Assembly (NCBI GenBank): GCA_030568195.1
Contig: JAJLTO010000016.1
Coordinates: forward strand, 62,001 to 126,000
DNA: 64,000 bases
Reading direction: 5' to 3'
Source: Dipodascopsis uninucleata var. uninucleata
Lineage: Eukaryota > Ascomycota > Lipomycetes > Lipomycetales > Lipomycetaceae
Shown one piece after another: positions 42,029 to 50,523 of this stretch. Each line of letters opens with the position of its first letter. The first letter of the stretch is position 1. The notes below the pieces were generated by a model. The model was not told the DNA's origin and did not search any database. It saw only the letters and a list, made by a program, of their open reading frames with translations. A program made the translations under genes and the position numbers.

Positions 42029-43087
42029 TTAATTAGAATCTCCAAATGAGCTATCCTGGTCAAGCTTTAATCTTTGCACCATAGTGCGCCAAGATTTTAT
42101 GCCTCTTTGAGCATGCGAACGAGGAACAGATGCTTCGGTCGCGAAGGTACTTCTGTTGAATATCTCCAAACTGATCCAGCCTCTGTATCCCCAGTTAAAT
42201 ATCCATGCGCGTGTGATTTCTTCTACTGGAAGATATGCGCCAAGGCTATTCTCGTAAGGAAATAAGCGAGCATTTCTGGACCAAGTCATGTTGGGCTTCT
42301 GAGATGGTGCATACCAAGGGTGATTTTCATTCATCGGCTGATCGAGCCTCTCCGCATCACTAAGCTGTACAAAGTACACCTTCTCAACAGGAACAGTGCT
42401 CACTAGATCTTCCAAATTTTTTTTCAGAACAGTATCGGCGTTTTTCTTGATACCTGACTCGGTCGTTATATCAGCCCATACCTTAGCAGCAAAGTGGAAC
42501 GTATCTAAGCATATTCCTATGTTAGGTCTATCAACTTTCTGTATAATGCGCCAGACATCTTGCCACGTATCGACATGAGCACCCCATGAAACCGGTTCAT
42601 ACGAAAATCTAATAGGAGGATCTCTTTTGGCACCAAGATCGGCTACTTCAGTCAGATCGGCAACCAAGATATCCTCATCTCCGGTTGTACCTTCTGATAA
42701 AAACTGAGAAGGAATCTGAATAAGATCTGTGTTGACGATTTTTGCAATTTGGAACCAGAATTTAAGTTTTTCAATCTTTTCTTGGTGTCTTTTTCTGTCT
42801 AATCTACCTTCATAATTTTTGAATGGCTGTAAAGCGATGACTGAAAGCTGGTATTGATCGCAGAGGTCTCTGACAATTTTCGCCTCCTTCAAGAGATTCT
42901 CATAGAAATCGCCTCCTTTCTTCTTAGCAGGCAACTTTATATCCTCATAAAATAGCTCAATGCCTTCAAATCCAGCAAGATGGGCTTCCCTTAACTTGTC
43001 GCCAAGGTCGTGACATTTTGCCCTGCCCAAGCATAAGCTCGCTATAGCAATTTTAAATCGATTGGTTTGTACAAACGAGACTGTCAT
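42029..43087 (-). CDS. 3-Dehydroshikimate dehydratase (QutC/Qa-4-like), 352 aa
   Basis: The open frame reaches a GTG at 43132, but the first ATG (43087) gives MTVSFVQTNRFKIAIASLCLGRA, which places the first barrel strand where the family has it. It is a xylose-isomerase-like TIM barrel. Likely metal ligands are Glu164 (FSYEPVSWG), Asp195 and His198 (GICLDTFHFA), Gln241 (YFVQLSDAERLD) and Glu308 (GWISLEIFNR). The ending NWGYRGWISLEIFNRS...HAQRGIKSWRTMVQRL is characteristic of the fungal quinate-pathway enzyme, which turns 3-dehydroshikimate into protocatechuate in the cytosol. It lies tail-to-tail with the activator gene (138 bp). It completes the lower end of the pathway begun by the dehydrogenase at 35303; the 3-dehydroquinase step between them is not in the window. 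Confidence 0.93.
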   Translation of the reverse strand: MTVSFVQTNRFKIAIASLCLGRAKCHDLGDKLREAHLAGFEGIELFYEDIKLPAKKKGGDFYENLLKEAKIVRDLCDQYQLSVIALQPFKNYEGRLDRKRHQEKIEKLKFWFQIAKIVNTDLIQIPSQFLSEGTTGDEDILVADLTEVADLGAKRDPPIRFSYEPVSWGAHVDTWQDVWRIIQKVDRPNIGICLDTFHFAAKVWADITTESGIKKNADTVLKKNLEDLVSTVPVEKVYFVQLSDAERLDQPMNENHPWYAPSQKPNMTWSRNARLFPYENSLGAYLPVEEITRAWIFNWGYRGWISLEIFNRSTFATEASVPRSHAQRGIKSWRTMVQRLKLDQDSSFGDSN

Positions 43088-44318
43088 CTTTGAAGAAAGT
43101 GTTGCTGTGATGCAGCCCGATCTATGTAACACAACTTTGAAAGTTTTGCAAAATTAGATAAATCACGATGTAAATTTCTCTAATATCGCTTTATATATTA
43201 TATTTTATATATATATAATATACAACATATTATTTTATGACTTTTGTCTCTAATAGCACGCCGTAAATCCTACAAGATAACCACGGCAGACTCTTTAACC
43301 GTTGCTCCGCTTATCAAATATAACATCATAAGCTAGTGGAAATAACCACACACAATTTTTTAGGACCAGTATAAAATATTTCGCGTTCTAGTTATATGCG
43401 ATAGCTCGTAAAGCTTTGCAAAGATATTATTGTGGTATAATGTTTTGATTTTCACTATATACAAGGTTTGGGTGTAAATTTTTATATCTTTGCCGGATTT
43501 GTATCAACGATCCTCGCTTAATGTCCTTACTAACTTTGAGTAGACAGCTACGATCTATTTTCAAAGGATTCTATCACATTCACATCGCAAGATGCAATTG
43601 TGCTTCCTTACATCATCACTATCACTAGTATATCCTACTTCTCCTTTTACTTTAACAGTCATGGGCATCTTCTTCCATATAAGGATGTATCCGCAACTTT
43701 CATAGCTCTGCTAAATCAGCTTGAAACTATACTAGCAAGATGTTGGTTTAAGAAAAACTCACACAGCCTAAGTCCATAGTGTCTTTTTTGATTTGTATTC
43801 GGATTCTACTCGTCCGTTTACTTAAATTCTTACGATCGTTAGGTCTATTCTACGACACCGTATCTGATTCTATGCTCCATCCTGATCTTCATCCCGATCC
43901 TCATACGTAGCGAGCTACTTTATTTACCCTAACCTTATTTTTTGACAGATCTCACTGTCGGTAGACATGACGTGTATAAACATTCATATATTTAGATTGA
44001 GAGCTATTCGTAGTAAAGAATTTAATTTTAGTTCATATAGCATTGACATTTTAGGATGTTGGAACTGCTGACTGTATTATCTAAATTTTCCTGTTTCATT
44101 TTCAAGTTGGCGCTCGTGATATGACTTAATATCTGTTATTAAAACGGGCCGAACAAGTAATCGCAGCGTTAAATTTATCTTATTATATACGTGAGCTATC
44201 AACTAATACATGTTTATCAGGCAAAATGTAACCGTACGCGTGAATTAAGCCAAAAGCAGCCTTTACGAGCTTTGTAGTTTGATAGTCAAGAACTATAGAC
44301 CAGCAGTCATTGACTATC
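43088..44318. other. Upstream region of the dehydratase, no gene seen
   Basis: AT-rich, with an alternating A/T tract around 43190-43240 that may be the promoter core of the dehydratase. A 12-bp imperfect tandem repeat lies at 43881-43904 (CCTGATCTTCAT/CCCGATCCTCAT). No QutA-type site and no open frame of note. Confidence 0.55.
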
Positions 44319-45782
44319 TTATGCACTGTAACTAGACGAATACAAGGTAAACCAAAATGATAGAAATACTACTATCGGAAATGAAAAGAAATTAGAATTC
44401 CGCCGTGAGGAACCATTATTCGTGGATACTGCTCCAGGAGATAATTCTTCATTCGAGGTTTTGTTGGTTGCGTCAGTCTGTACTCCAATCAGATTTGCTG
44501 TGCTAGTGTTGGTTCCAATCGGGACAATATTACTCTCTTCTTGATCAAATACAGTCTGAGCCATAGATATTTTGTTCCTATCAAGGTCAAAAACAACATA
44601 TGCTGACCTCAGAAACGTGTCCCCCAAAATAATTCCGTGATTTTCTAGTGGAAACAGGGATATGAAACAATAATCTCCAGAAGATTCTATTGTCTCTTCG
44701 GAGGATTTATCAGAAAATATAAGTTCACTTAATGGGACTCTGATTTCTAAGCCATTAAATAGGAACCGTGCATAGTCCTTTGAATATGCTTTGCTACACT
44801 TGCCGATGTACAGGCCTTCGCTATTCTCTTCGAAGCCGATTTCTTTGGCAAGTCTCGCTATGATGTAGTGTGGAAGATATGTAAAAGATGTTCCAGAATC
44901 TAGCAGAGCGGGCATAGAAAACTCAGAATCTGTCAAATTTTTAGCATCTTTTCCGGAGAGTTCAATTCCAAACCCCCTAAGTTCAACATAGAATTGATAT
45001 GGTGTTGGGCGGTCTGATTTCTTAGAGGCTGTTAGAATATCAAAGTCAACTAGGTGTCCGTAAAACTTTTTGGTGTCAATACCACCAAATAATATTGATC
45101 CTTTAGAGGCATCAAGATCGTTGAGCCACAAAGAAAATGTCCTTGAACTTATAAATCTCTGCTTGACGAGCAGTACGGGAAGGTTATCATAGGCGTGCTC
45201 ATATGATAGCTTGGACACAATTGCTTCATTTGCAGGATATCCTAATCCCATAATTCCGTTTGTTGTATTACCGCTTGTAACTACACCCATAGTCATATTC
45301 TGGATAGTTATCCCTCCAATGTGGACGGCATCCTTGGCAAAGTCGCCTCGTGCGTAAGTGTAATCACCGTAAGATATTAAGAAGCCGTCTTCATCTGTTG
45401 TCATGTACGTAGTCGAGGAGTCAGGATCAAAGGTACCTGTTTTCAGGCAGGGATCTACACCTTCATAGCATAGCTCATTATACATTGATTGAATCCACAT
45501 GTCTGACGATCCAGTGTCAATATGGAGCCTTACTGGTTGTGGCGGCGTCCCAATAGATACATTGACGTAGTATAGGTAGTCTGCGTTGTCGAGTGTTTGT
45601 TGAAAGTAATAATCTTTATCTTCGCTTCTCTTTCTAAGATGCCTTGAGACTTCATTTGGACGCACGTCTTTAAATATGTCAAACTGTACCACTCCAGATA
45701 CTTCTTCTGTTTTACCAGAAGCATGGCCAGTTAAAAGAGTGGACAAGAGATAAAATCTCAGAACTAAAGGAATATTTACCAT
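44319..45782 (-). CDS. Yapsin-like GPI-anchored aspartyl protease, 487 aa
   Basis: ATG at 45780-45782. A signal peptide is followed by a propeptide ending in a dibasic Lys51-Arg52 (HLRKR) typical of processing by a Kex2-like protease. Active sites: Asp89 in HIDTGSS and Asp295 in LLDSGTS. The flap Tyr lies in ISYGDYTYARGDF. YYVNVSIGTPPQPV and FGGIDTKKFYG are standard pepsin-fold blocks. The C-terminus has a Ser/Asn-rich stretch, SSRRNSN, and a hydrophobic tail to the end, as for a GPI signal. Such proteases work at the plasma membrane or wall, trimming wall proteins and precursors at basic residues. Its place between the quinate and rhamnogalacturonan genes seems incidental. Confidence 0.92.
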   Translation of the reverse strand: MVNIPLVLRFYLLSTLLTGHASGKTEEVSGVVQFDIFKDVRPNEVSRHLRKRSEDKDYYFQQTLDNADYLYYVNVSIGTPPQPVRLHIDTGSSDMWIQSMYNELCYEGVDPCLKTGTFDPDSSTTYMTTDEDGFLISYGDYTYARGDFAKDAVHIGGITIQNMTMGVVTSGNTTNGIMGLGYPANEAIVSKLSYEHAYDNLPVLLVKQRFISSRTFSLWLNDLDASKGSILFGGIDTKKFYGHLVDFDILTASKKSDRPTPYQFYVELRGFGIELSGKDAKNLTDSEFSMPALLDSGTSFTYLPHYIIARLAKEIGFEENSEGLYIGKCSKAYSKDYARFLFNGLEIRVPLSELIFSDKSSEETIESSGDYCFISLFPLENHGIILGDTFLRSAYVVFDLDRNKISMAQTVFDQEESNIVPIGTNTSTANLIGVQTDATNKTSNEELSPGAVSTNNGSSRRNSNFFSFPIVVFLSFWFTLYSSSYSA

Positions 45783-46226
45783 GACGTTTCGTTTTGTATT
45801 AGATCCTCTGAAAAGTTCACATTAACAACAGCTGATAGATTGAAAAATGTACCTAATAATCTAATGCCCAAATTTATTTTAAGTAGCATGAAAGACATGA
45901 ATATATACATAAAATTACTACATGATCTGCGGGATTCAGACATTATTGTACAGTTAAAAATACGTGTGTGTGTATTATTCACCTCAGGGCCCAGGTAGAA
46001 TGGACGAAAGTTAAAATGTAACCTAATCAATAGATTTACGTCTTATATACAGGTAATTTATGCAGTCATTACGGGAATATTGAAGTTTATTAAAAGGTTA
46101 ACTTTAATATAAGTAAACAAGTTACCCCTGAGCTGTTGCTTTGTAAACTTTCGATTTTAACTACTCTCTAATGAAGCCTTAACACAAATGCTCTTTCGAC
46201 TTCCTAGAGAATTGTAGCATAGCTAT
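45783..46226. other. Spacer upstream of the protease gene
   Basis: 444 bp, AT-rich; serves as protease promoter and as the 3' flank of the lyase gene. No motif I can support. Confidence 0.55.
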
Positions 46227-48020
46227 TTAAGGGTTTAGCCAAACTAGCTTAACACTGTCCCACAGAATTCCTCGCCACTGATTAAATTCACTAGTGGTAA
46301 AGTCAATATAATTTCTCCCCGAAACTAAGACTCCCGCGGGAATGTCAAGAGCAGTCAGTGTCCACTTTCCTCCATAGGCGGAGGAACGGTACGTAGACAT
46401 GTCGTTGACAAGCGTAGAATTATATATGTCTTCGCCAAGCTCATAGTCATTTGCAGCAACTGATAAAGTAGTACTGCCTGCGCCAACGGAAGAATTAGTA
46501 GGGCCAGTATAGGCTGCAACTGAAATGTAGAGCCTTGCAGTCGAATCTGCTGGAATGTCTGAGGAATCCAAGAAGAATATCACATGCCAGGATCCGATAT
46601 ATGACTTTCCAAAGCACCAATTTCCAGGCTGCGAGAATCCAACAGTATAAGTCAGGTCTGCTGGGCATTCATCGATCAACGCATGCTGATACGATAAAGC
46701 ACCATAAGCAAAGCCTAGTGTAGTTCTGTCATATGCGCCAATTTGCCAGACTGTCTTCGTGTTTGGTACTTCCCATATCAATTTTCCCAATTTAGTCGAC
46801 TTAGACTTCTTAACGGTTACGTTAAGCTTAACAAATGGATCGATTATATCACCAACCTTGTAATCTGCTGACTCATAAGATGGAAACGCTTGCAGTACAT
46901 AGTTTTCTCGTGCCCTGATGTTTTCGATCTTAAAATTCCCTTCTGCATCAGTGGAGGTCTTATAGTAATAGCTGACTCCCTGAGTCATGCTATATCCCTC
47001 GTCACCAAGGAACACATTTACAAACGAAGCCGGCTCTCCAGAGGACAGTTTAATTTGACCTTCAACTAAACCGCGAGATTGATAATCGGTATCACTAAGC
47101 CAGCCATATGGCCACTTCTCTCTTTCGTATGAGAGTCTGGCCTTTGCATCATCAGAACTACCATCATTGAAATACCATAGATAGGGACCCCAGATTTTAC
47201 CTTTTGGCAGATTATCTGTGACTGTACTTTCAAAATGTGTTCCATGGAGCATATTTAGTAGCACAACGTCTCCAGTAGATGATTCTCGGTGAAGCATAAG
47301 CTCCTGCTTTGTTTGGTCGCCAACATAATAATCATTTCCTGGGGATATCAGCCAAAATCCGCGGCTCTTGGAGTCTGAGGTCTTTCCATATACGCCATAT
47401 ACAGGCTCTTCAAAAGTTCTTGCTGCCCAATCATACTTAGTAATGTAAGATCTGTTATCAGGGGTAAGCCATGTTTCATCCTGAACTTTGATTCCTGTGT
47501 AATCTGCTGGGAACACAGGAAGAGGACCTTCCTTCAAGGATGTGTATCCGTTCTGAAATACATCGGGATTCAATCTAAACAATGTACGGAATTCTCCCAG
47601 GGGTGGTAGCAATTCATTAACAAAGTAAGAATAGAATCCTTGAAGTCCCTTCTGCATCACCACATGATGCGATCCATAGTAAGAAATAAACGAGACATCA
47701 ATCATATCGCTGGTTTCCTTTACTATTTGTACTGACGTGTAATTGAGAGTTGAAGAACCATTAAAACTGGCATACAGTCCAACAGCATCACCAACCAAAT
47801 CAGCTCCATCCCACAAGAGCTTAACTCCATATTCAGGTCCTACAAGCATGGAAAATGTGTCTGACGATATTTGGACGGTCAGATTTGTATTGAGACTAGA
47901 CGAATAGTTCGAAAGTATTTCCACATTGAAAACTGATCCTTTCTTTTGTGTACTTGCAGTTGACGCTACATTCAACAGCAACGCTGACGCGGTAAACAAT
48001 AATCTCAGAAGCTTGAACAT
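46227..48020 (-). CDS. Secreted rhamnogalacturonan lyase, polysaccharide lyase family 4, 597 aa
   Basis: ATG at 48018-48020; signal peptide MFKLLRLLFTASALLLNVASTAS. Three modules in the PL4 order: an N-terminal super-beta-sandwich, about 25-340, with WDGADLVGD, the KYDWAARTFEEPVYGVYG region and LNMLHGTHFE (family catalytic Lys and His are expected in these two blocks); an FnIII-like module, about 345-420 (GLVEGQIKLSSGEPASFVNV...YYYKTSTDAEGNFKIENIRA); and a C-terminal jelly-roll CBM-like module from about 430 (KLIWEVPNTKTVWQIGAYDRT to the end). Family members cleave the rhamnose-galacturonate bonds of pectin RG-I by beta-elimination, leaving unsaturated galacturonosyl ends. The next upstream gene, on the same strand, encodes the GH105 enzyme that acts on exactly such ends. 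PL4 is uncommon in yeasts. Confidence 0.93.
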   Translation of the reverse strand: MFKLLRLLFTASALLLNVASTASTQKKGSVFNVEILSNYSSSLNTNLTVQISSDTFSMLVGPEYGVKLLWDGADLVGDAVGLYASFNGSSTLNYTSVQIVKETSDMIDVSFISYYGSHHVVMQKGLQGFYSYFVNELLPPLGEFRTLFRLNPDVFQNGYTSLKEGPLPVFPADYTGIKVQDETWLTPDNRSYITKYDWAARTFEEPVYGVYGKTSDSKSRGFWLISPGNDYYVGDQTKQELMLHRESSTGDVVLLNMLHGTHFESTVTDNLPKGKIWGPYLWYFNDGSSDDAKARLSYEREKWPYGWLSDTDYQSRGLVEGQIKLSSGEPASFVNVFLGDEGYSMTQGVSYYYKTSTDAEGNFKIENIRARENYVLQAFPSYESADYKVGDIIDPFVKLNVTVKKSKSTKLGKLIWEVPNTKTVWQIGAYDRTTLGFAYGALSYQHALIDECPADLTYTVGFSQPGNWCFGKSYIGSWHVIFFLDSSDIPADSTARLYISVAAYTGPTNSSVGAGSTTLSVAANDYELGEDIYNSTLVNDMSTYRSSAYGGKWTLTALDIPAGVLVSGRNYIDFTTSEFNQWRGILWDSVKLVWLNP

Positions 48021-48375
48021 TTTCCTGTATATGAAGATACTATGTGAGCTGGTGAACTTGTATCTGATACCCAGATCACCATGTTCTATTTATAAGAGAC
48101 CCTGAACCGTTGACTCCTCCATCGAACTAAATCTAGGCACAGATATAAGCATTCAGCAGGTTTCAGCCTGTATCGGGACCATTGTTGGTCCGACGTACCC
48201 CGCCATATTCTATCCAGCCGATATTTGTCACCGATTCCTTGGATATTACGAATGTAAGTATGTTTACATGATCAACCCGAAGAATATGAATCGTGAATTA
48301 TATTTAATTTGCATAAACTAGTCATTACAATTTACTACTTCGAACAGTTTCATGATATATTCACTAAATAGAAAA
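48021..48375. other. Promoter of the rhamnogalacturonan lyase
   Basis: 355 bp between the GH105 stop and the lyase start on the same strand. It includes the CGG-N13-CCG palindrome at 48174-48192. Confidence 0.6.
48174..48192. promoter_or_regulatory. CGG-N13-CCG inverted element
   Basis: CGG and CCG triplets flank GACCATTGTTGGT, itself containing the arms GACCA/TGGTC. It lies 154 bp before the lyase ATG, in the form of a Zn2Cys6 dimer site. The cognate factor is unknown. Confidence 0.4.
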
Positions 48376-49494
48376 CTAAATAAAATCTCTTAAAAACTCA
48401 GACAGTGCCATCATCGCCATAGCCTGACCGTAAGGCATGCTAGTTAACTTAATCTTCCTGTAGAACTCTAGGTCTCGTCCCATACCAGTTCCGAAGGAAG
48501 TTTGCAGCAGTTCACCTTCGGAACTAATGTTACCGAGTACTCCCTTGATGGCTCGGAGAGCTAGCGGTTTGTACTCCGCCGAAATGTACTTAAGTCTGAT
48601 GGACTTCAGGATACCATAGGCGAACCCTGCACTTGCAGAAGCCTCGACGTAGGATGAAGGGTCGTCTAAGAGAGTATGCCATAATCCTGACTCAGAATCC
48701 TGTAAACGGCTAAGGGCCTTAACCTGTGCCTCCAGTGTCTCAATCATATAAACTCTGAAAAAGTCATCCTCGGGCAAATTAAGAAGTTCCAAGAAGTCAG
48801 GAATCACAATTGTGATCCACGAGTTGCCGCGAGCCCAGCGGGCGTTCGCGTAGTTGTGTCCGCCCTCCTCAAATGTCCAGCCATGGAAGAATAAGCCGGT
48901 AGATCTATCAAAAAGATACTTGATATGTGTCAAAAACTGTCTCTTAGCTTCGTTAACGTAATGCGGCCTATTAAGCACCAAGCCCGCCTTTGTAAGGGGC
49001 ATCACTGACATCATAAGGGTATCGTCCCACAGCTGGTTATGATGCGCCGAGGTGTATGTCATGTGCTGAATGCCGCCATACTCAGTTCGAGGAATATCAT
49101 AATACACCCACTCAGTCCAAGCATCGAGGTATGCCAAGTATGTGGACTCAGACGTTGAAGGATTCTCGTATAAATAAGCTAGCGTGAGGAAGGGAGCCAC
49201 AGTGTTGACATTCTTGGTGGTAGTGCCCTCCGCAAACCGATTTTTAAACCAGTCCTTGATAATCGTCAAGACTTCCTTATCAGCGGTCAATGTATAGTAG
49301 TTCCACATTCCGTAGAGACCGATACCATGCGTCCACTCCCAGTCATTCCAGCCTTTTGTGTCAATGATGCGGCCATCGTCTAGTTTCAGCAGAAATTCGC
49401 CTGTTGTGTCCTTTATTGATACCAAGTTGTCTATCAGCAGCTTGATCTTACTGTGAACTGTAGATAGCTCGATTCCACTCATTGAAGAAGGCAT
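48376..49494 (-). CDS. Unsaturated rhamnogalacturonyl hydrolase, GH105, 372 aa
   Basis: The frame is open back to a TTG at 49593, but the first ATG is 49494 and gives the usual family length. An (alpha/alpha)6-barrel pattern is clear: WNDWEWTHGIGLYGMWNYY, FLTLAYLYENP, HHNQLWDDTLMM with the Asp pair at 157-158 where the family's general acid lies, LFFHGWTFEEGGHNYANARWARGNSW, and SGLWHTLLDDPSSYVEASASAGFAYG. GH105 enzymes hydrolyse the unsaturated galacturonosyl residue from RG-I lyase products. No signal peptide is seen, so it should act inside the cell, which requires uptake of the oligosaccharide. The divergent MFS gene at 50524 is the obvious candidate carrier. PL4 lies 355 bp downstream on the same strand. 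Confidence 0.92.
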   Translation of the reverse strand: MPSSMSGIELSTVHSKIKLLIDNLVSIKDTTGEFLLKLDDGRIIDTKGWNDWEWTHGIGLYGMWNYYTLTADKEVLTIIKDWFKNRFAEGTTTKNVNTVAPFLTLAYLYENPSTSESTYLAYLDAWTEWVYYDIPRTEYGGIQHMTYTSAHHNQLWDDTLMMSVMPLTKAGLVLNRPHYVNEAKRQFLTHIKYLFDRSTGLFFHGWTFEEGGHNYANARWARGNSWITIVIPDFLELLNLPEDDFFRVYMIETLEAQVKALSRLQDSESGLWHTLLDDPSSYVEASASAGFAYGILKSIRLKYISAEYKPLALRAIKGVLGNISSEGELLQTSFGTGMGRDLEFYRKIKLTSMPYGQAMAMMALSEFLRDFI

Positions 49495-50523
49495 TTCTGT
49501 GCTTGTTTTTTGCTTTTGAGATCTTGAAGCTATTCTTCCCTTAAAGTTGGCAGTGCGATCCAATCCAAAAGCCGACGTCTCTGTAGCAGGCAATTGACTT
49601 ACAAGATTATAATTACAGTCTTAAATATGTGTAACAGTCGGACAATCTATCTTACGAAAAGCTACCGCGGAGGCGGCTACTCTTTAGCGCATCCTAAACC
49701 CTAACTAACTTCTTGTTTTCCCGCCATTTAACCTCCGCTGATTCTGGAGACACTAGCTGAACCGTGGGGTATCCATTCAAGAACTACCGTCTTTTCAGTG
49801 GTCCCGGTAGAGTATCAGAACTGTGGAATATGATTGCTAGGATCGAACAATAAAAGAGGGAAGTTCCCCGCTCATCTTCAGTAGAGTTCATCAACGCGGA
49901 GATCGCATGCAGCTAAGACCTATCCGGTATAGACTGCACTTATCCCCAGAGCTTATTGCAACCATTGAGCTGACAACCCCACAAATTCATGTAAACAGCT
50001 GGATAGCAGCTGTTCGGGACACTCTGAGCAGATCCAGTGGCGGAGGCTTGTGCATTCCAAGGACTAGATTAAGGTGTATAAATCGCACTTTGACTAGAGC
50101 TCTAGTGCTGTGGACCCATACTCGTGTGCGCAAAACCCCGACTGAACGCGTCAGTCATCGATAGCCCAACCTTGACGGCAATCTAAGTTGGTTCCCTTTG
50201 GCCAGAGCCCTATCCAGCACTGTTTCCTAATGGCAACAGGCTGTACATTGCCTGTTTAAGAAGGTCATATGTCTAGTGATTCGGTAGATAACATAGGCCG
50301 ATCGCGCGCCTTGGAAGGCGAGAATAACGATAGCTGTCGGAGAGCACACTGTGCAGGCTGCTCTGTCTGTAAGCAGATAGACTGCCGCCTCAGATTATAA
50401 AGAGCAGACAGTCTCCCGGAGCGATGTGGCACATACTTGATAGCAGGAGACCAAACACGCTGCTATCCTCGGTGAATAGGAAAAAGGACTAGTAATACGT
50501 GACAAGCAAAAATTACCATAAAG
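49495..50523. promoter_or_regulatory. Divergent intergenic region, GH105 and MFS carrier
   Basis: 1029 bp between two start codons pointing apart. It is CGG-rich in places (CCGCGGAGGCGG near 49665, GGCGGAGG near 50038) compared with most spacers. An 85-codon frame at 49907-50164 has no support. Shared control of both genes is plausible but not shown. Confidence 0.45.

Noticed and set aside
43088-43132. Longer N-terminus for dehydroshikimate dehydratase
   Set aside because: It starts with GTG; the ATG at 43087 fits the first barrel strand.
49495-49593. Longer N-terminus for the GH105 protein
   Set aside because: The extension has no ATG, and the ATG at 49494 gives the normal family length.
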